64,000 bases of DNA from Trema orientale (lineage: Eukaryota; Streptophyta; Magnoliopsida; Rosales; Cannabaceae), in contig JXTC01000074.1 in assembly GCA_002914845.1 (NCBI GenBank), positions 915,521 through 979,520 of the forward strand, given 5' to 3'. A program made the position numbers and the translations under genes. Within the stretch, counting starts at the first letter, position 1. Each line of letters starts with the position of its first letter. Under the pieces are notes generated by a model, which saw nothing but the letters and a program-made list of their open reading frames with translations, was not told the DNA's origin and searched no databases. Below are positions 23,468-36,300 of the stretch, piece after piece.

Positions 23468-23875
23468 GGAGAAGAGAAGAGAAGATAAGGAAGAGTTCGG
23501 GGATTTTCTCGGGAAAATATTTTCCGGGAAACTGAAGGAAAGATCGACTGCGAGTGCGACCCGGAAAAAAGAAAAAGATAATAAGCGTTGGAAGGAAGGA
23601 AAGAATGTGATTATAAAACGACGACGTTTTGACAAGTGTTCTGTTTGGTATCAGATGAAAGGTGCCTTGTCCCCCGGCTAAGGTTTTCCTTATCCCGATT
23701 TATTTGTTATCTCTCCCCCTTAATAAGGACAAATCCTCTGTTTGTGTGAATTCAATGGTCCCAACTTCCACGTTCTCCCACATGTATCGTGGAGTTTAGT
23801 GATAAACTCATTTATTCAAATGTTTTTCCCATTTAAAAAATATTTTAAAGATACTAAAAATATCCTATGTTTTTT

Positions 23876-24240
23876 ACAAAATGAGAGTATCATTTTTATA
23901 CCATGTATTTTAACACTTTGTTCGGTTTATACCTTCTGTTTTGGTTATTATTAACATTAATCTTTAGATTTAATATTTGTTACAGACACTAGTTTAGAGC
24001 AGTTAATTTACCAAGATATATTAATAAACTTATTCTCGGATCAGTTTTTATATGGTTTATTTTTAATTTTTTACACGACAACTTGGTAAATTAACTGCTC
24101 TAAATTGGTGTTCAGATATAAATTTGTAACATATTTCAAATCTAAAGGTCAATGTTAACAATAACCAAAACATAATGTATAATCTGAACAAAATGTCAAA
24201 ATATACGGTATAAAGATGATAATATCTCTTACAAAATTGA
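23876..24240. mobile_element. Foldback (long inverted-repeat) element, copy 1
   Basis: About 23876-24013 and 24080-24240 are inverted copies of each other: gagcagttaatttaccaag at the inner end of the left arm is mirrored by cttggtaaattaactgctc, and tttggttattattaacatt by aatgttaacaataaccaaa. Arms are about 140-160 bp with a short central spacer. A relative lies at 27086-27600. No coding frame is supported. It lies just upstream of the MAEA promoter. Confidence 0.8.
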
Positions 24241-24529
24241 GACAAAGCATTGTGGTCTTTTTTTCCCCTCAAAAGATACACTTAAATCTGTGAATATTAC
24301 TTTCTTTGTACAATAAATACCCTCTAATTCTCATTAAAAAATAAAAAATAAAAAACAACTAAACTATACCAAAATTTTTATTATTTTTTTCTGTTATAAT
24401 TGTTATGTTTTTTTCTTAAAGAGAGAAGTAGTTTGGATATAGGTTTAGTAGTGACCAATATAAAGCTAAGTGATAATATTTTTTACATTTTAAAATATTT
24501 GGTCAGTCAGATACTTTTGACCCAAAAAT

Positions 24530-25405
24530 TTGGAGTACTACCGAGGACGGGATTGGATTATCTTAGCCTAGTCTCGTGTTTAGTGCCCAAAATAGGAATA
24601 GACAACTATTTATTGTTAGAGTTTTTATTATTGGATGTGATTAGTTTATTTTACATGTTTTTATAGGTTAACTATGTGTATTGTATAGATAATAAACTAT
24701 GAATAGTGCTAGGTGTACCAAAATTTATACCAAATTTTTAATACCAACACATGTGGCATTTAAGTTGGCACTATTTAATCGGTGTAATAAAACTTACCAC
24801 AAATAAGTTAATTATATTCACCAATTGAATATTGCCAACTCACATGCTACATGTGTTGGTATTAAAAATTTAGTAAAAGTTTTGGTACACATAGTATTAT
24901 CCAATAAATTATATATGATTTTACATTACGAGTGAATAATAAGCTTATCTTATTACAATAATCTTTTTTTTTNATTAATTAAATAAACTATTTAAGAAAT
25001 AAAGAAAGAAAAAAAATAAAAGATGTTAGGCTTAGGACTAAATTAACCCAAGTTCTATTTGGGATAATTTAGTCCCATGAGAAGGGGATTAAAAAGAAGG
25101 CCCGGACTCCTTTGTCTAATCCTTCCCAGTCCCATGCTTTAATCCGGGCTACCAAACGGGCCCTGGAGTACTACCGAGGAGGGGATTGGATTATCTTAGC
25201 CTAGTCTCGTGTTTAGTGCTCAAAATAGGAATAAACAACTATTTATTGTTAGAGTTTGATCAGTTATTATTGGATGTAATTAGTTTATTATACATGTATT
25301 TATAGATTAACCATATGTATCGTGTAAATAATAAACTATATATGATTTTACATTATGAGTGAATAATAAGCTTATCTTATTACAATAATCTTTTTTTTTT
25401 TTCTA
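24530..25405 (+). repeat. Segmental direct duplication, each copy differently interrupted
   Basis: A block starting TGGAGTACTACCGAGGA at about 24531 recurs at about 25164 and continues through gttagagttt, ttggatgt(g/a)attagttta and aataataaactat to tacaataatcttttttttt. In the first copy the block is split by the MITE at 24701-24902; the second copy has the uninterrupted sequence. Between the copies lies about 180 bp with an accaaacgggccc end that resembles a MITE terminus. The N at 24973 sits at the edge of the first copy. Confidence 0.8.
24701..24902. mobile_element. Mutator-like MITE with long terminal inverted repeats
   Basis: The left arm (GAATAGTGCTAGGTGTACCA onward) and the reversed right arm (GGATAATACTATGTGTACCA onward) match over about 65 bp, including ttaataccaacacatgt. 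Flanks are aataaactat (24691-24700) and aataaattat (24903-24912), a 9-10 bp target duplication with one mismatch. The empty site is visible in the second copy of the surrounding duplication near 25330-25345. A 9-bp duplication and long inverted repeats fit Mutator-type MITEs. Confidence 0.85.
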
Positions 25406-25663
25406 ATGAATATGTTACAAAGATTATGCTTATTGCTATTAATATTAAACCAAAAAAAAAAGATAATACTCAAAGATAATGCTTATTGTTATTATTGGTT
25501 TAAGCTTATTGTTATTATTATTAAACCAAGAAAAAAAATAAGATAATACTTATTTATAATAAAAAAATTATCTTTAAAAACTTTAATGTGGCATCGGAAT
25601 TTTTTAATCATATTTTTTTATATATAGATATAACAATAAATTTAATTATATTTCCTTAAAAAT

Positions 25664-26354
25664 TAGGAGTGAGCACGGTATAGATTTGACAGTATTATGT
25701 AAAAAATCTTAACCAAACTGCGAAGTGCAGTAGAAAGAAATCGTTAATCACTGCGATTAAAAGAAACCTATTAACTACACCAAACCACACCATATTATGC
25801 TACACGGTTTATGCGATTTGGGCCCTAAATATGTGCTATAATAAATTTGTGCTAAATTGAAGAAAGAATCTTTAAAAAGTCATAACTACTAAAAGAAAAA
25901 ACATTTTAAAATAAACACAATGTTGAAAATATTTAAGAAAGTAATATACTCATACTTGTCCAAGTAAGATCTTAATAAAATACAACTCAATTGAAATAAA
26001 TTAAAATACAAATATTTAAATTAAAATATTTAATCATTCTTCCAAACAACATTATAATAAAGTTTAATGTTATTTAGAAGGATATTTAAAATATATTAGA
26101 ATTTAGTTTATAATTTATATATACTAGTGTATAAATATAAATTTATGTATAAGAATATTTTAAAAAGTAGTAAATACAATTAATGTGGTGTGGTGTGGTT
26201 AATTACGGAAATAAAAATCTAATTCTGCATTCCAAATCGTACCACAACAATAGAGAAAAGTTGGACCCCAAACCACATAACTGAGCAAAATAACCATATC
26301 ACCGTGCGCGGATTTATTTGGTTTAGGCGGCTAGGCAGAAATTTGCTCATCCTA
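25664..26354. mobile_element. hAT-like non-autonomous element
   Basis: The 691-bp segment starts TAGGAGTGAGCA and ends TGCTCATCCTA, a short imperfect inverted repeat. It is flanked by ttaaaaat (25656-25663) and ctaaaaat (26355-26362), an 8-bp duplication with one mismatch as in hAT. Inside are subterminal mirrored motifs (accaaaccacacc and ggtgtggtgtggtt). No transposase frame. Confidence 0.7.
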
Positions 26355-26362
26355 CTAAAAAT

Positions 26363-27085
26363 TATGAGTTTAAGTTCATTGGATGATAATAAGATTTATT
26401 TGTGACATCATAACAAATTCAAATTTGAAATCTAAAGGTGTAAACATATGATAAGTTATATAGAAGCTTAACTATAGTCCACATACCACGAAGATTTTTC
26501 ACCATAAGATACTTAAATATATATGTATAGACAATAATGTGGCACTATTTATTTAACTTATAAAAAAAATCATATTCTAGCAAATTACACATATAAAAAA
26601 AAAATGTTGTGTGTGATCTTATAAGAGAATTTTGATGAATTCTTCTCAGATAAAAATCGAAAAAAGAAAGTTATACAAATTATATCATTAAAGTAGTGAT
26701 GGGAACTCTAATTTATAGAACCTAGTGAGAGTAAGACTGTGAATAGTATTTAACGGAAAAAAAAGATTAAAAAAGTGTATACATGTATTAAATTAGCCAT
26801 ACTGTATAATTTATAATTCAATGTAATATAATGACAATATTGTAAACTTTCACATATACTAAGTTTTAGCATGTTATATCATTTGTATTTTATTTAACTG
26901 GATAAATAATACATGCTAAAAAGTATTTCGAATATAAAATATTATTAGAGATATAAATTTTGGCCAAATAATAAAATTTAGAATTAGAATGATCGGGCCC
27001 TTTATAACAATTACAAACACAAACACACACACACATATATATATATTACACATATCACCCTTTGTAGTGAAAAATATATAAACAA
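26363..27085. other. Gene-free AT-rich DNA
   Basis: No coding frame, RNA gene or clear transposon end is visible. A short ca/ta microsatellite lies near 27016-27048. Confidence 0.5.
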
Positions 27086-27600
27086 ACAGATTAATTATAT
27101 TTTTATACCTTGAATTTTGTCTATTTGTTCATTTTATATCTTATGTTTTGGTTATTATTAACATTGACCTTCAAATTTAAAACTTGTAATAAAATTATAC
27201 CCTCTTTGAGTCATATACCAATTTTGACTATTTAGTTTGCCAAGATACCTTTAAAACTTTGAATCTATATATTTAAAAAAAATTAAAATTTAAAGCTTAT
27301 TTAAAATTAATAACTAAAGCTAAATACTAAAAAAAATTATAGGTTTTTGCATTTTTTTAAAGAATTAACTTGTTAATATTTGTCATGTAATTATTAATTT
27401 TATTTAATTTTAAATTATTTTATTTTTAAATATATATATATATCTTTAAACTTTGAAAAGGATATTTTAGTAAATCCAAGTATAAATCTGTTACAAGTTT
27501 TAAATTTGAAGATCAGTGTTGATAATAACAAAACATAATGTGTAACTGAAAAATCATTTAAAGTACAAAATACAAAAATGAAATTATCCCTAAACAAATT
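27086..27600. mobile_element. Foldback element, copy 2
   Basis: The left part (ttatgttttggttattatta, about 27142) and the right part (gataataacaaaacataat, about 27522) are mirrored and match the arms of the element at 23876-24240. Left arm about 27086-27250, right arm about 27464-27600. The loop is longer and AT-rich. It is a diverged second member of the same family. Confidence 0.7.
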
Positions 27601-27922
27601 GTAATTAATATTTTAGCTAAAAAAAAGGTCAAAAAATATTCTTCAATTAAATGGTATATATTATTGAGAAGTATTTAACTGATTAAAATAAATTTAAAAT
27701 CACGCATGTTTTTTTTTTAAATGCAAAACTTTATTATTTAATGAAGTAGATCGTCAAGGAGAGAGTTCCTAATTATTTATTTGAAAGAAAAAAAATATTA
27801 TAAAAAGAATAATTAGTTATACATCTCATAAATTACACGTATTTAATGGAAAACTTGTAGTTTGCTAAAAATATATGACCACTTTTAAAAATCATTGTTA
27901 TGAAGAAAGAGTAACACATCAT

Positions 27923-28513
27923 TAAGGGGGGACAATTCGTACCGTTGGATTGCATTCGTGTCGAGTTGATGTCCGAACCCGATCCGTAACCCGTCTTGCC
28001 AAAAAATCTCCAATACTAGTCTGACTTGCATATAAATGTGCTGTTCTAAACCCAACTCGTTTAAATAAATAACACTTAACTCACAACCTATTTTTAACCT
28101 ACCAACCCGTTTATGATCCACATTTTTCATTATTATTTTCCTTTTTGTAGGGATCATTTTAGCTTTATTTTAAAAGAAATAAATGGTGTGGAAATTTTTT
28201 ACACAAATTAAAGTATCTACTCTTTATTTATAATACACAATAAGAAGTAATATCATCTTGTCTTTATCTTTTTTTTATTAGCTTTTAAATTCGAAATACT
28301 TTTTATTATTTTATTACTTATATATTTATTGGCAGGTTAGACATGTCAATATTGTGTCAAATTAATTGACTTGAATTTAACCCGTTTCTTAATTTGCATC
28401 AAGAGGACCAACTCAATTTCAACATGCATCATTTTTATCGACCTTAACCTGCAAAAAATTGTGCCAATTTTGCGTCGCATTGTTGTGTCGTAACCCATAT
28501 TTGCCTCCCCTAA
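27923..28513. mobile_element. Possible non-autonomous transposon remnant
   Basis: The ends taaggggggacaattcg and ttgcctcccctaaa are a loose inverted repeat. The inside carries cccgtttcttaatttg, caacccgt and gtgtcg motifs like the element at 18526-18918. No target duplication was found, so this is only a likely relative of that group. Confidence 0.4.
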
Positions 28514-28838
28514 ACACGTACCCATTAAACCAAATATTAAATGCTAGGAAGAAAGAGTACACATATCTTTTTAAAGTAAATGCTAAAGGAGAAAATTTGC
28601 ATGTCGTTTAAACTTTAAAATAAATACTTAAGAGGAAAAAAAATCAAAAACATATGTGAAGTATAGTAAAAAAAAAAGGGAAAAACAAAATATTAAAAAA
28701 ATAAAAATAAAAGAAGCTACTCAAGCAAGTATATATTATAGATATAGGCTTAAAAGTTAAAACAGGTGCTTTTAGCCAATTTTAAGGATAGCTGACTTTT
28801 AAAGATAATTTTGAGATACCTCGTCAAGTGAGATGTCA

Positions 28839-28974
28839 AACTTTTTTTTTTCTTTTTTTTTTCCTTTAATTTTATCTTGAGACTTGTACATAAATAAGCC
28901 TGATTAGGATTCGAAACCCTATTTTCCCACATGCTTTAAAGAATCTTGATCAATTGAGCTAGCCTCAATTGATT
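28839..28974 (-). mobile_element. tRNA-derived SINE, copy 1
   Basis: Read on the minus strand, the 136-bp insert begins near AGGCTAGCTCAATTGATC (A-box like) and has GGGTTTCGAATCC (B-box like) about 40 nt later, then ends in an A-rich tail (T-rich at 28841-28862 on the plus strand). It is flanked by aagtgagatgtca (28826-28838) and aagtgaaatgtca (28975-28987), a 13-bp target duplication with one mismatch. Box spacing, tail and duplication together fit a plant SINE. Confidence 0.8.
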
Positions 28975-28987
28975 AAGTGAAATGTCA

Positions 28988-31411
28988 TATTATATTATTT
29001 GTATTATACTGTTTGACAGATACCTAGAGTTGACAAATGCTATCAATTCATATTTGCCATATGTTTTTTCTTAAAATTTGCTCTCTAATAAATTAGTTGA
29101 CACTTGGCATGATTTGACTTGTCAATATGTGGTATTGAGGTGGACTTTTTTTTTTGTGAAGTGTTGACACTTGCTCTGTGTTTGTCAAGTCATAAACTGC
29201 TAATTTCTCCATTAGACCTTGTTCAGGTTATATTTATCACATAATTTATTAAGTTTAAGAAATGTTTAGGGATTGACCATGAAAATTGGGTAATATCTCA
29301 AAACATAAGCTACATGCCAAATCATGGCCTGGCCACACCAAGTTTCTTCAACAACCTAGTACTCCATGAATCTTTGTTTAATTGGAGCCTAAAGAGGTAA
29401 GTTGATGTTATTAGATCTTCTTTTTCCATACTCAAATATAATTTTCTCGACCATGATCAAAAACTTTTGAATGGGTTAATTTTTAATAAATAGTGAGACG
29501 TGATAACAAATTCAAATTTCTAAAATTTCTATTAATAAAAAGGGCCGTTTGTTGTAAACAAGTTAGAATGTATGTTGTCTATATCTAAAAGCAAATTAAA
29601 CATGAACAAATATTTTTTCTTTTCGATGGTACTAGGGACACACACAAGACTCATACTTAATGACACAATATGTATTTTAACCACTATATATTTTCAAAGT
29701 TGGACTATACCATATACATAAGTGATTAAAACATATATCATATTGATGTGTATGAGTTTTGTATATAATATGTGTTTCTAACATTATTATTATTATTTTT
29801 TTTTAAAAAAAAGGAAACTATAGAAATTACACTATTTAGTTGCCTTCTAAGTCATAATCATGGATCCCATTAAAAAAAAAAAATCATAATTGTGTACATC
29901 ACACACTCAAAATGAAAAAGAAAAATGAATTCATGTAATTTGAAAAAGCCACAACATTAAATTTTTGGACTAATGCGTTGCATGATGATATATGATTAAG
30001 AAAAGCACTTCGAATGAATGAGACCCCACAAGTCATGATCTTAACTTTTGAATTTCATGTTATTATACTTTTAATGTTCATGTCCAAAAATTAAAACACG
30101 TAATTTATATCTAAAAAACACACATATTTTATATTTAAATTTCTATTTGTTGTTTTGTTTTTTTAAATGAAATAGTAATGTTCCATAAATGTTATTATTA
30201 AGACCATTACTATGACATTAATTACTAATTAGCTAAGCTTAAGCAACCTTTCCCCCAAAAAAAGCTTAAAGCCTACTTCAGCACCCAAAACAAAACACAC
30301 TAAGAAACAGCCCAAGCTTACGGAAGAAGATGCTCTTGATAACGTGTCGCAATATGATTGCGCAGTTCTAGTTGGAGCCCACAGTATTATTCAAGTTCAA
30401 CTGGACTTGGCCCCACCAGATTTCAACTCCTTCGCACACTCGGCTCAACGCTCCATCTTATCAAAAAAAAAAAAAAAAAGCCTCAACGCTCCATTCCACC
30501 CCACTTTTTCCGCGGGCACCCAAAATTCAAACTTTAATTTTTAGACAAAATTACCCTTCTCTCATTTTTCTCTTTGAGCGGTGATTTTAAGCGCTTGAAA
30601 TGATAATCATTAAATAAACTTCATATTTAAACAATAATAAAAGAAACATTTCGATTGTTTGGACGTTTAAATTTTTTTTCCCTTTTTTTTTTCCTTTTTA
30701 AAAAGTGTTTCTTCTTTTTCTTTTCCCCGAAAAAAATTACATTTACATTTCAAATTTATGCTTATATCCTTCAAATCAAAAACCTTTTAAATTTGTTAAC
30801 TCTTCTTAAATTTAGAACAAAAATTCACTTAGACTGTTAGACACTTCACACTTGTATACTATTTTACTTTCGTTGATCATTAAATTTTTATTTAGCTAGA
30901 CATTAACTAAGTTATAAAAATTTTATTCAAAGTCACAACAAGAATAATTTTTTTTGAATGACGTAAGAATTATTTTTAGAGTAACATTACATATCTTAAC
31001 AAATTATTTAGAAAAAAATAATTTTATTAAAATGATATCATATGTTCGTTAATACATAAAGCATTTTTTTTTATATAAAAAAAACCTACTCATCAGTCAT
31101 CACCTGACCCTTAATTTTACACATCAGTCAATCTATTTTTTCCTAGATAATTAGTTATGATTTTTAATACTTTCCATATTTTTTATTTATTGTAATGTCA
31201 TTATTTTTTTTTTGGTAGAATTATTGTAATGTTAATTATAAACCCAGAAAAAGAAGAGAAAATAGTCTTTTAGTTTTTTTTTTTTTTTTTCGGTTGTCAA
31301 AAATGGATAATTAATTAATTAATCATAATTGCTAAAAAGTTTTATGTAATTTACATCCGTAGTCGGCCGTTGTACAAAATGTTGCCGTCATCTAACGCCT
31401 TTCGAGTGACG

Positions 31412-31414
<3 letters not shown>
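28988..31414. other. Gene-free AT-rich intergenic DNA
   Basis: No supported gene. The last kilobase must contain the promoter of the coiled-coil gene. Open frames here come from homopolymer runs. No transposon ends were delimited. Confidence 0.5.

Positions 31415-31452
<38 letters not shown>
31415..31452 (+). repeat. (CT)n microsatellite at the leader of the coiled-coil gene
   Basis: About 19 perfect ct units directly before the probable leader exon. CT-rich stretches are common around plant transcription starts, so it may mark the start region. Confidence 0.9.
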
Positions 31453-31454
<2 letters not shown>

Positions 31455-31546
31455 AGAGAATAGAAATCAGTTTCGGATTTTCTGAGTTTGGCTAATCAAA
31501 ATCTAATTTGAAATTTGAAATTTTCCGAGTATCCAAAACAGTTTTG

Positions 31547-32146
31547 GTAAGTGAATTAATTAGGTACTAGATTTGGATTATTTATTCTTCTCATGCATAA
31601 TTATTTTAAGAAATTAAATGCATACATCAACTGAAATTTGTTATTATTGCTTTGCTATATTCATAATCATTTCAAGATCTTTTGTTTTTTTGAATTTTGT
31701 TACACTTCTTTAAGTTGATTTTTTGTTTTCTTGCTTTATTTGAAAAAAGTAGATAGAGGAATTTTTTTTGACCGTTTTAAAGAGGAAAAAAAGAAAAAAG
31801 CAGACTATGGAACTTGTAAGTCTTTCCTTTTTTTCTTTTTTCTTTTTTTTTTTTTTCCTGAACTTCTGTTTGGTTGCCGAGAAAGCGAGAGAAAACGAGA
31901 ATAGTTACTCAGATACTTGAACAAGAGTTAGCTGAGTTCTTCTTCTTCGGATGTTTTTTATTTTTATTTTCATTTTATTTTATTATTATTTTTTTTTGGA
32001 ATGTCTTCTATTCCGCTTCAATTCTCGGCAACCAACCAGATAATGATCGCAAAATATTTTGTGAAAAGAGGTACATTTTTCTTTATATATGTTCTTTAGA
32101 TTCTTAGAGACCAAACGCTGGTTTAGACTATTTTGTTTGTTTGTTT

Positions 32147-32178
<32 letters not shown>

Positions 32179-33237
32179 TTTATTCTTTTTTATTTCCCCC
32201 CTGAAAATCTTGAGCAAGTATAGGATTATAAGGTATGGCTTTTAGGATGACGATGAAATGCCTCGATTTTATGCAAAAAGAAAGATAATCTCTATGCAAA
32301 TCAACCAATTGGCCGATTTGGCTTTTTAGGCTTTTCAGGGTTTAAGCTTAGGTAGTGCTAGCATAGCTCAACTTGATAAGATTTAGACCCAAGACCGATT
32401 CAGTAAAATCCTAACTGACCCTTATGTTTTTATGCGATATTTTGATTCTGGGCTTTTCTTTTTTAATGACTTTCTTGCAATAAACAAACAGTTCTGAAAT
32501 CTATACAGGTTACAGAGCTTTAATCCCACGTGCCCTCCTTTTAAAATGCCATTTTCTTCTGACATGCCAAGCTAAGCTAGTCAGCTGAAACGGTAAGGAG
32601 TAATTTGTTAAAACTTAATCGAAGTTATCCAGCTATAATTATATTATATGCATTGATACCTATTAATCAACGCCTTGGGAAACTTCATTAGTGTTTATTA
32701 ATCTACTCTTGTTTCTTTTGGGTTCTTGTGCATGAGTTCATCTTTTAGTGCCCTGTTGCTATGGAGATTATAGTTGCTTCAAGAAACGTAAGAAAGAGTT
32801 CAGTTTCTCTTTGAAGTGTAGTAGTTAGGTAGTGGAACTTGCTTAGATTTTCAACTGGGTCTTGGGTATTATGAATTTCGTGTGGTTTTCTAAATTATTT
32901 TTACCGGCCCTTTACGTGTGATTAAATCTACAATCTTTATCTGTAGCTCTTTGTCCTGCTATTTTTATTATTTTTTAAAATTTAGCTTATATACTAACTT
33001 TATGTGGAATTGGTTGTCCAAATTGAGCTTTATATGTGGTGTGTGCTACTGAACTGATGTGGTAATGATTCTACTCATCTGCGCTTCAATTTCCATTTGC
33101 CACCATTTCCAATGATGATTCTGTGTGTGTTTCATCTGCCCATCTCAAATCCCATCTGCCACCAATTACAGTGATGATTATGTGTGTTCGTTTTTGTACT
33201 TTTTTCTTTTTGGTTCTCTAATTTTTCCTGATTACAG
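31547..33237 (+). other. Leader intron of the coiled-coil gene
   Basis: A leader exon (about 31453-31546) ends at gttttg/GTAAGT and the acceptor tgattacag ends at 33237. The second leader part, 33238-33343, leads to the start codon. Inferred from splice signals only; the exact transcription start is not known. Confidence 0.55.
31865..32040. mobile_element. Short inverted-repeat element in the leader intron
   Basis: TCTGTTTGGTTGCCGAGAA at the left is mirrored by TTCTCGGCAACCAACCAGA at the right, about 135 bp apart. This is a MITE-like foldback inside the leader intron. A related terminus (tgtttggttaccgagaaag) occurs at 23010-23028 in MAEA intron 1. The target duplication was not resolved. Confidence 0.65.
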
Positions 33238-33343
33238 GGTTATTAATATCTCGACCTGCAAAAGAGCTTGGAAGTAGAGACTAGGACTGAAGGCCACAAA
33301 CTTTCATGACCTGCAGTTAGCAATCTTAGCTTAAGATTTACAC

Positions 33344-36300
33344 ATGAAGAAGTTCTTCTTTTTCAGATCTTCTGCATCTGGCAATGGAAACAATAAAGAG
33401 TTTCCTCCGTCAGCAAATGATGAAGAAATTTACTGGGAGAATCCATCAGAAAGGGGACGGGACAGCCACACCAGTTACATGGCTGAGAGTAGTTTTCGAA
33501 GTCCCAAGGGCTTGTTTTCCAAATCTCGGAAGCAAGTATCAGATATTCAGAGCTCTAATAGCCCAGCTCTTAGAAGGAGCCGCTCTATGTCATCCGCAGC
33601 TTTTCTTGGTGTTGAGCCAGGACAAATCGACTTTTCTTCCCCTAGAAATCAAAGTAGATCTCCCTCTACTTCCAGTGTAAGGAGTGGTGTTCCTCATCAG
33701 CAAAGTGGCCATTCATTTCGGTGAGGATTCTGTTTGTGACATTTTATTAATAACGTGAACTTGTCTGACTTTTATTTTATTAAAACTCAACTTAATTTCC
33801 ACAGTATAAACCTTTTGCATAGGTCAGTTTGTTCTCATTTACTTTATTTGGATTGTTAACTTTGCTAGCTCTCACACTCCTCCACCTGAGAGGCAAAAAA
33901 TCAAGCGTCCTGAGGTGCCAGCTTTTCAAAATACAAATGGAGCATGTAGACCTGGTTCTGCTGGTTCTTCTAAAATGCACCACGATTCCTCGGGAAGCTC
34001 TTCCACTTCCTCCAGTAACGTCTCAAGTAAGGTTCTGGATCGCTACATCGATGGGGAGCAGCAGCAGGAACAGAGCAGACCCGAAAACATTTCTCAGGGA
34101 AACTTTGCCGGAAGTGGAAATGGGGGCTGCTGGCGTCCCCCGCGAGTGCAGTATGCTTCACCTTCTTCTCCAACAGATAGCATCAAAGATAAAGCAAGAG
34201 GTCATTCATTTAGAGAAACCAAAAGTTCTCGTCTCCGTTTCTCCTCCAGAGACTGGGCTGAATATGGATTTGGGCATGAATCTCCCCGGAGACTTGCGAA
34301 GAATGTTATCGAGAGACTTTCAAAGTCTCGTGTTGTTCAAAAGACTAATCAAAAGGAACTTGACTATGACATGCCAGTGACAATTGAAGATATTTACGGC
34401 GGATCCTTGAATAGAAGCTTTGATTCTAATTCAGATGTGGTTCCTCAGAGAAGTTACTTATTGGATGAGTCTTATGAAACAAATAAAAAATGTCATGGTG
34501 AGGACTACCCGTTCTTACAAAAGAAAGTCTCCGGGGATTATTGTGAGGGTTTTAACTACAAGGAAAATGAAGAGGAAATGGGTGTGCATTTGCGGAGAAG
34601 ATCCAAGGAAGCTGAGGAGAGGGTCTTGCTTCTATCTGAAGAACTTGAGCAAGAAAGCTTTCTCCAGGACAGTGGATTTGATGTGCCATCATTGATTCAG
34701 ACAATTAGAAACCTCACCGAGGAAAGAGTAAGCCTGGCGCTTGAGGTTTCAAGCCTTCTACATTCCCAAATTGCTCAGCAGGCTTCTGCCAAGGAAGAAC
34801 TCAGACTTGCAAAGAAAGACCTGGAATCCCAAACCAGAAGACTGGAGAAGGAAAAGAATGAGTTACAATCAGCACTGGAGAGGGAGATAGACAGGAGGTC
34901 TAACGAGTGGTCCGGTAAGCTTGAGAAATATCAGTTGGAAGAACAAAGGCTTCGTGAGAGAGTTAGAGAGCTTGCGGAGCAAAATGTATCACTTCAAAGG
35001 GAAGTCTCATCTTTTAATGAGAGGGATGCAGAGAACAGAAGCAAGATATCCTATTTTGAGCAACAATTTAAGGACCTGACTCAAAGGGTGGAGGACATGA
35101 AAGAGGAGAACCAAGATCTTCAAAAGAATCTCTCGGAATTTCAAGAGAACTATAGAGCTGCAGAAGAAAACCGTATTTGTGTCCAAAGTAATCTTGAAAG
35201 TAAGGGGAAAGAGTGCAGGGAACTACATAAATCTGTTACAAGATTACTAAGAACCTGTGGTGAACAAGAGAAGACAATTGATGGTTTACGAGAATCTTTT
35301 GGTGAGGAACTGGGGAAGAACCCACCACTAGAGAAATTTGATAAGCATGTGGCAAAGATGCAGATGGAGCAAATGAGATTGACAGGAGTGGAACTGGGTT
35401 TGAGAAGGGAGTTGGAGACTTTAAGGCTTGAAGTTGATTCTCTTCGTCATGAGAATATGAATTTATTAACCCGTTTAAAAGGCAATGGGAGAGATGGTGA
35501 TGCTTTAACTGTTCGGCTGGATAAGGAAATGTGGACTCGTATTTGCTGCTTGCAAAATCAAGGACTGTCAATGTTAAATGAAAACTCACAGTTATGCTCA
35601 AAATTACTTGAATTTATCAAAGGAAGAGCAGCCCAATGTTCAGAAACTAAGCAGGGAAACGAACTTATCAAGCATGGTCTAGATGGGCACTTTGTTGTTG
35701 AATCTGAAATGAAAGTTCAGGGATTAAGGCGTGGGATTGAAAACTTAACAAGGAGTTTGCAAACAATCTCTGTTTTGTTGCATGAAAAGTCCAATATAGC
35801 AGCTTCTATGTGTCAGCCAAAGAGCATGGATGCTAATGGATCAGTGCAATCAAATTCCCAAACTCCAGAGGTAAGTTGCTACCAAACACGTTCTTAAAAA
35901 ACTCTCTCTCTCTCACTCTCCCTCCTTTTTCTTTTTTTCTTTTTTTTTTCCCCATGTGTGTGTGTGTGGAGTACATAGTTTTATGTTGATTTTGTCTTTC
36001 GAATATGTAAAACTTTTATGTTAATGTTGTGATTGTTGTTTCTGTTACATACATGCACAGGATGTAATGAAATATGAACTGAAAGCAGAAACTTTGCTGA
36101 CAAGTCTATTGAGAGAAAAATTGTATTCTAAAGAACAGGAGGTTGAGCAGTTGCAAGCTGAACTTGCAACAGCTGTAAGAGGTACTGATATACTTCAATC
36201 CGAAGTCCAAAATGCAATGGACGACCTTTCCTTTGTCACCCACAAGTTGAAGGATCTTGAACTTCAGGTAATTTCTTATCATAACCATAGACAACAAAGC

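Noticed and set aside
28750-28932. 60-residue minus-strand frame
   Set aside because: It runs through the SINE and its A-tail (poly-Lys), so it is not a gene.
33829-34380. 183-residue alternative frame in the large exon of the coiled-coil gene
   Set aside because: It overlaps the much longer in-phase coding exon and shows no motifs.
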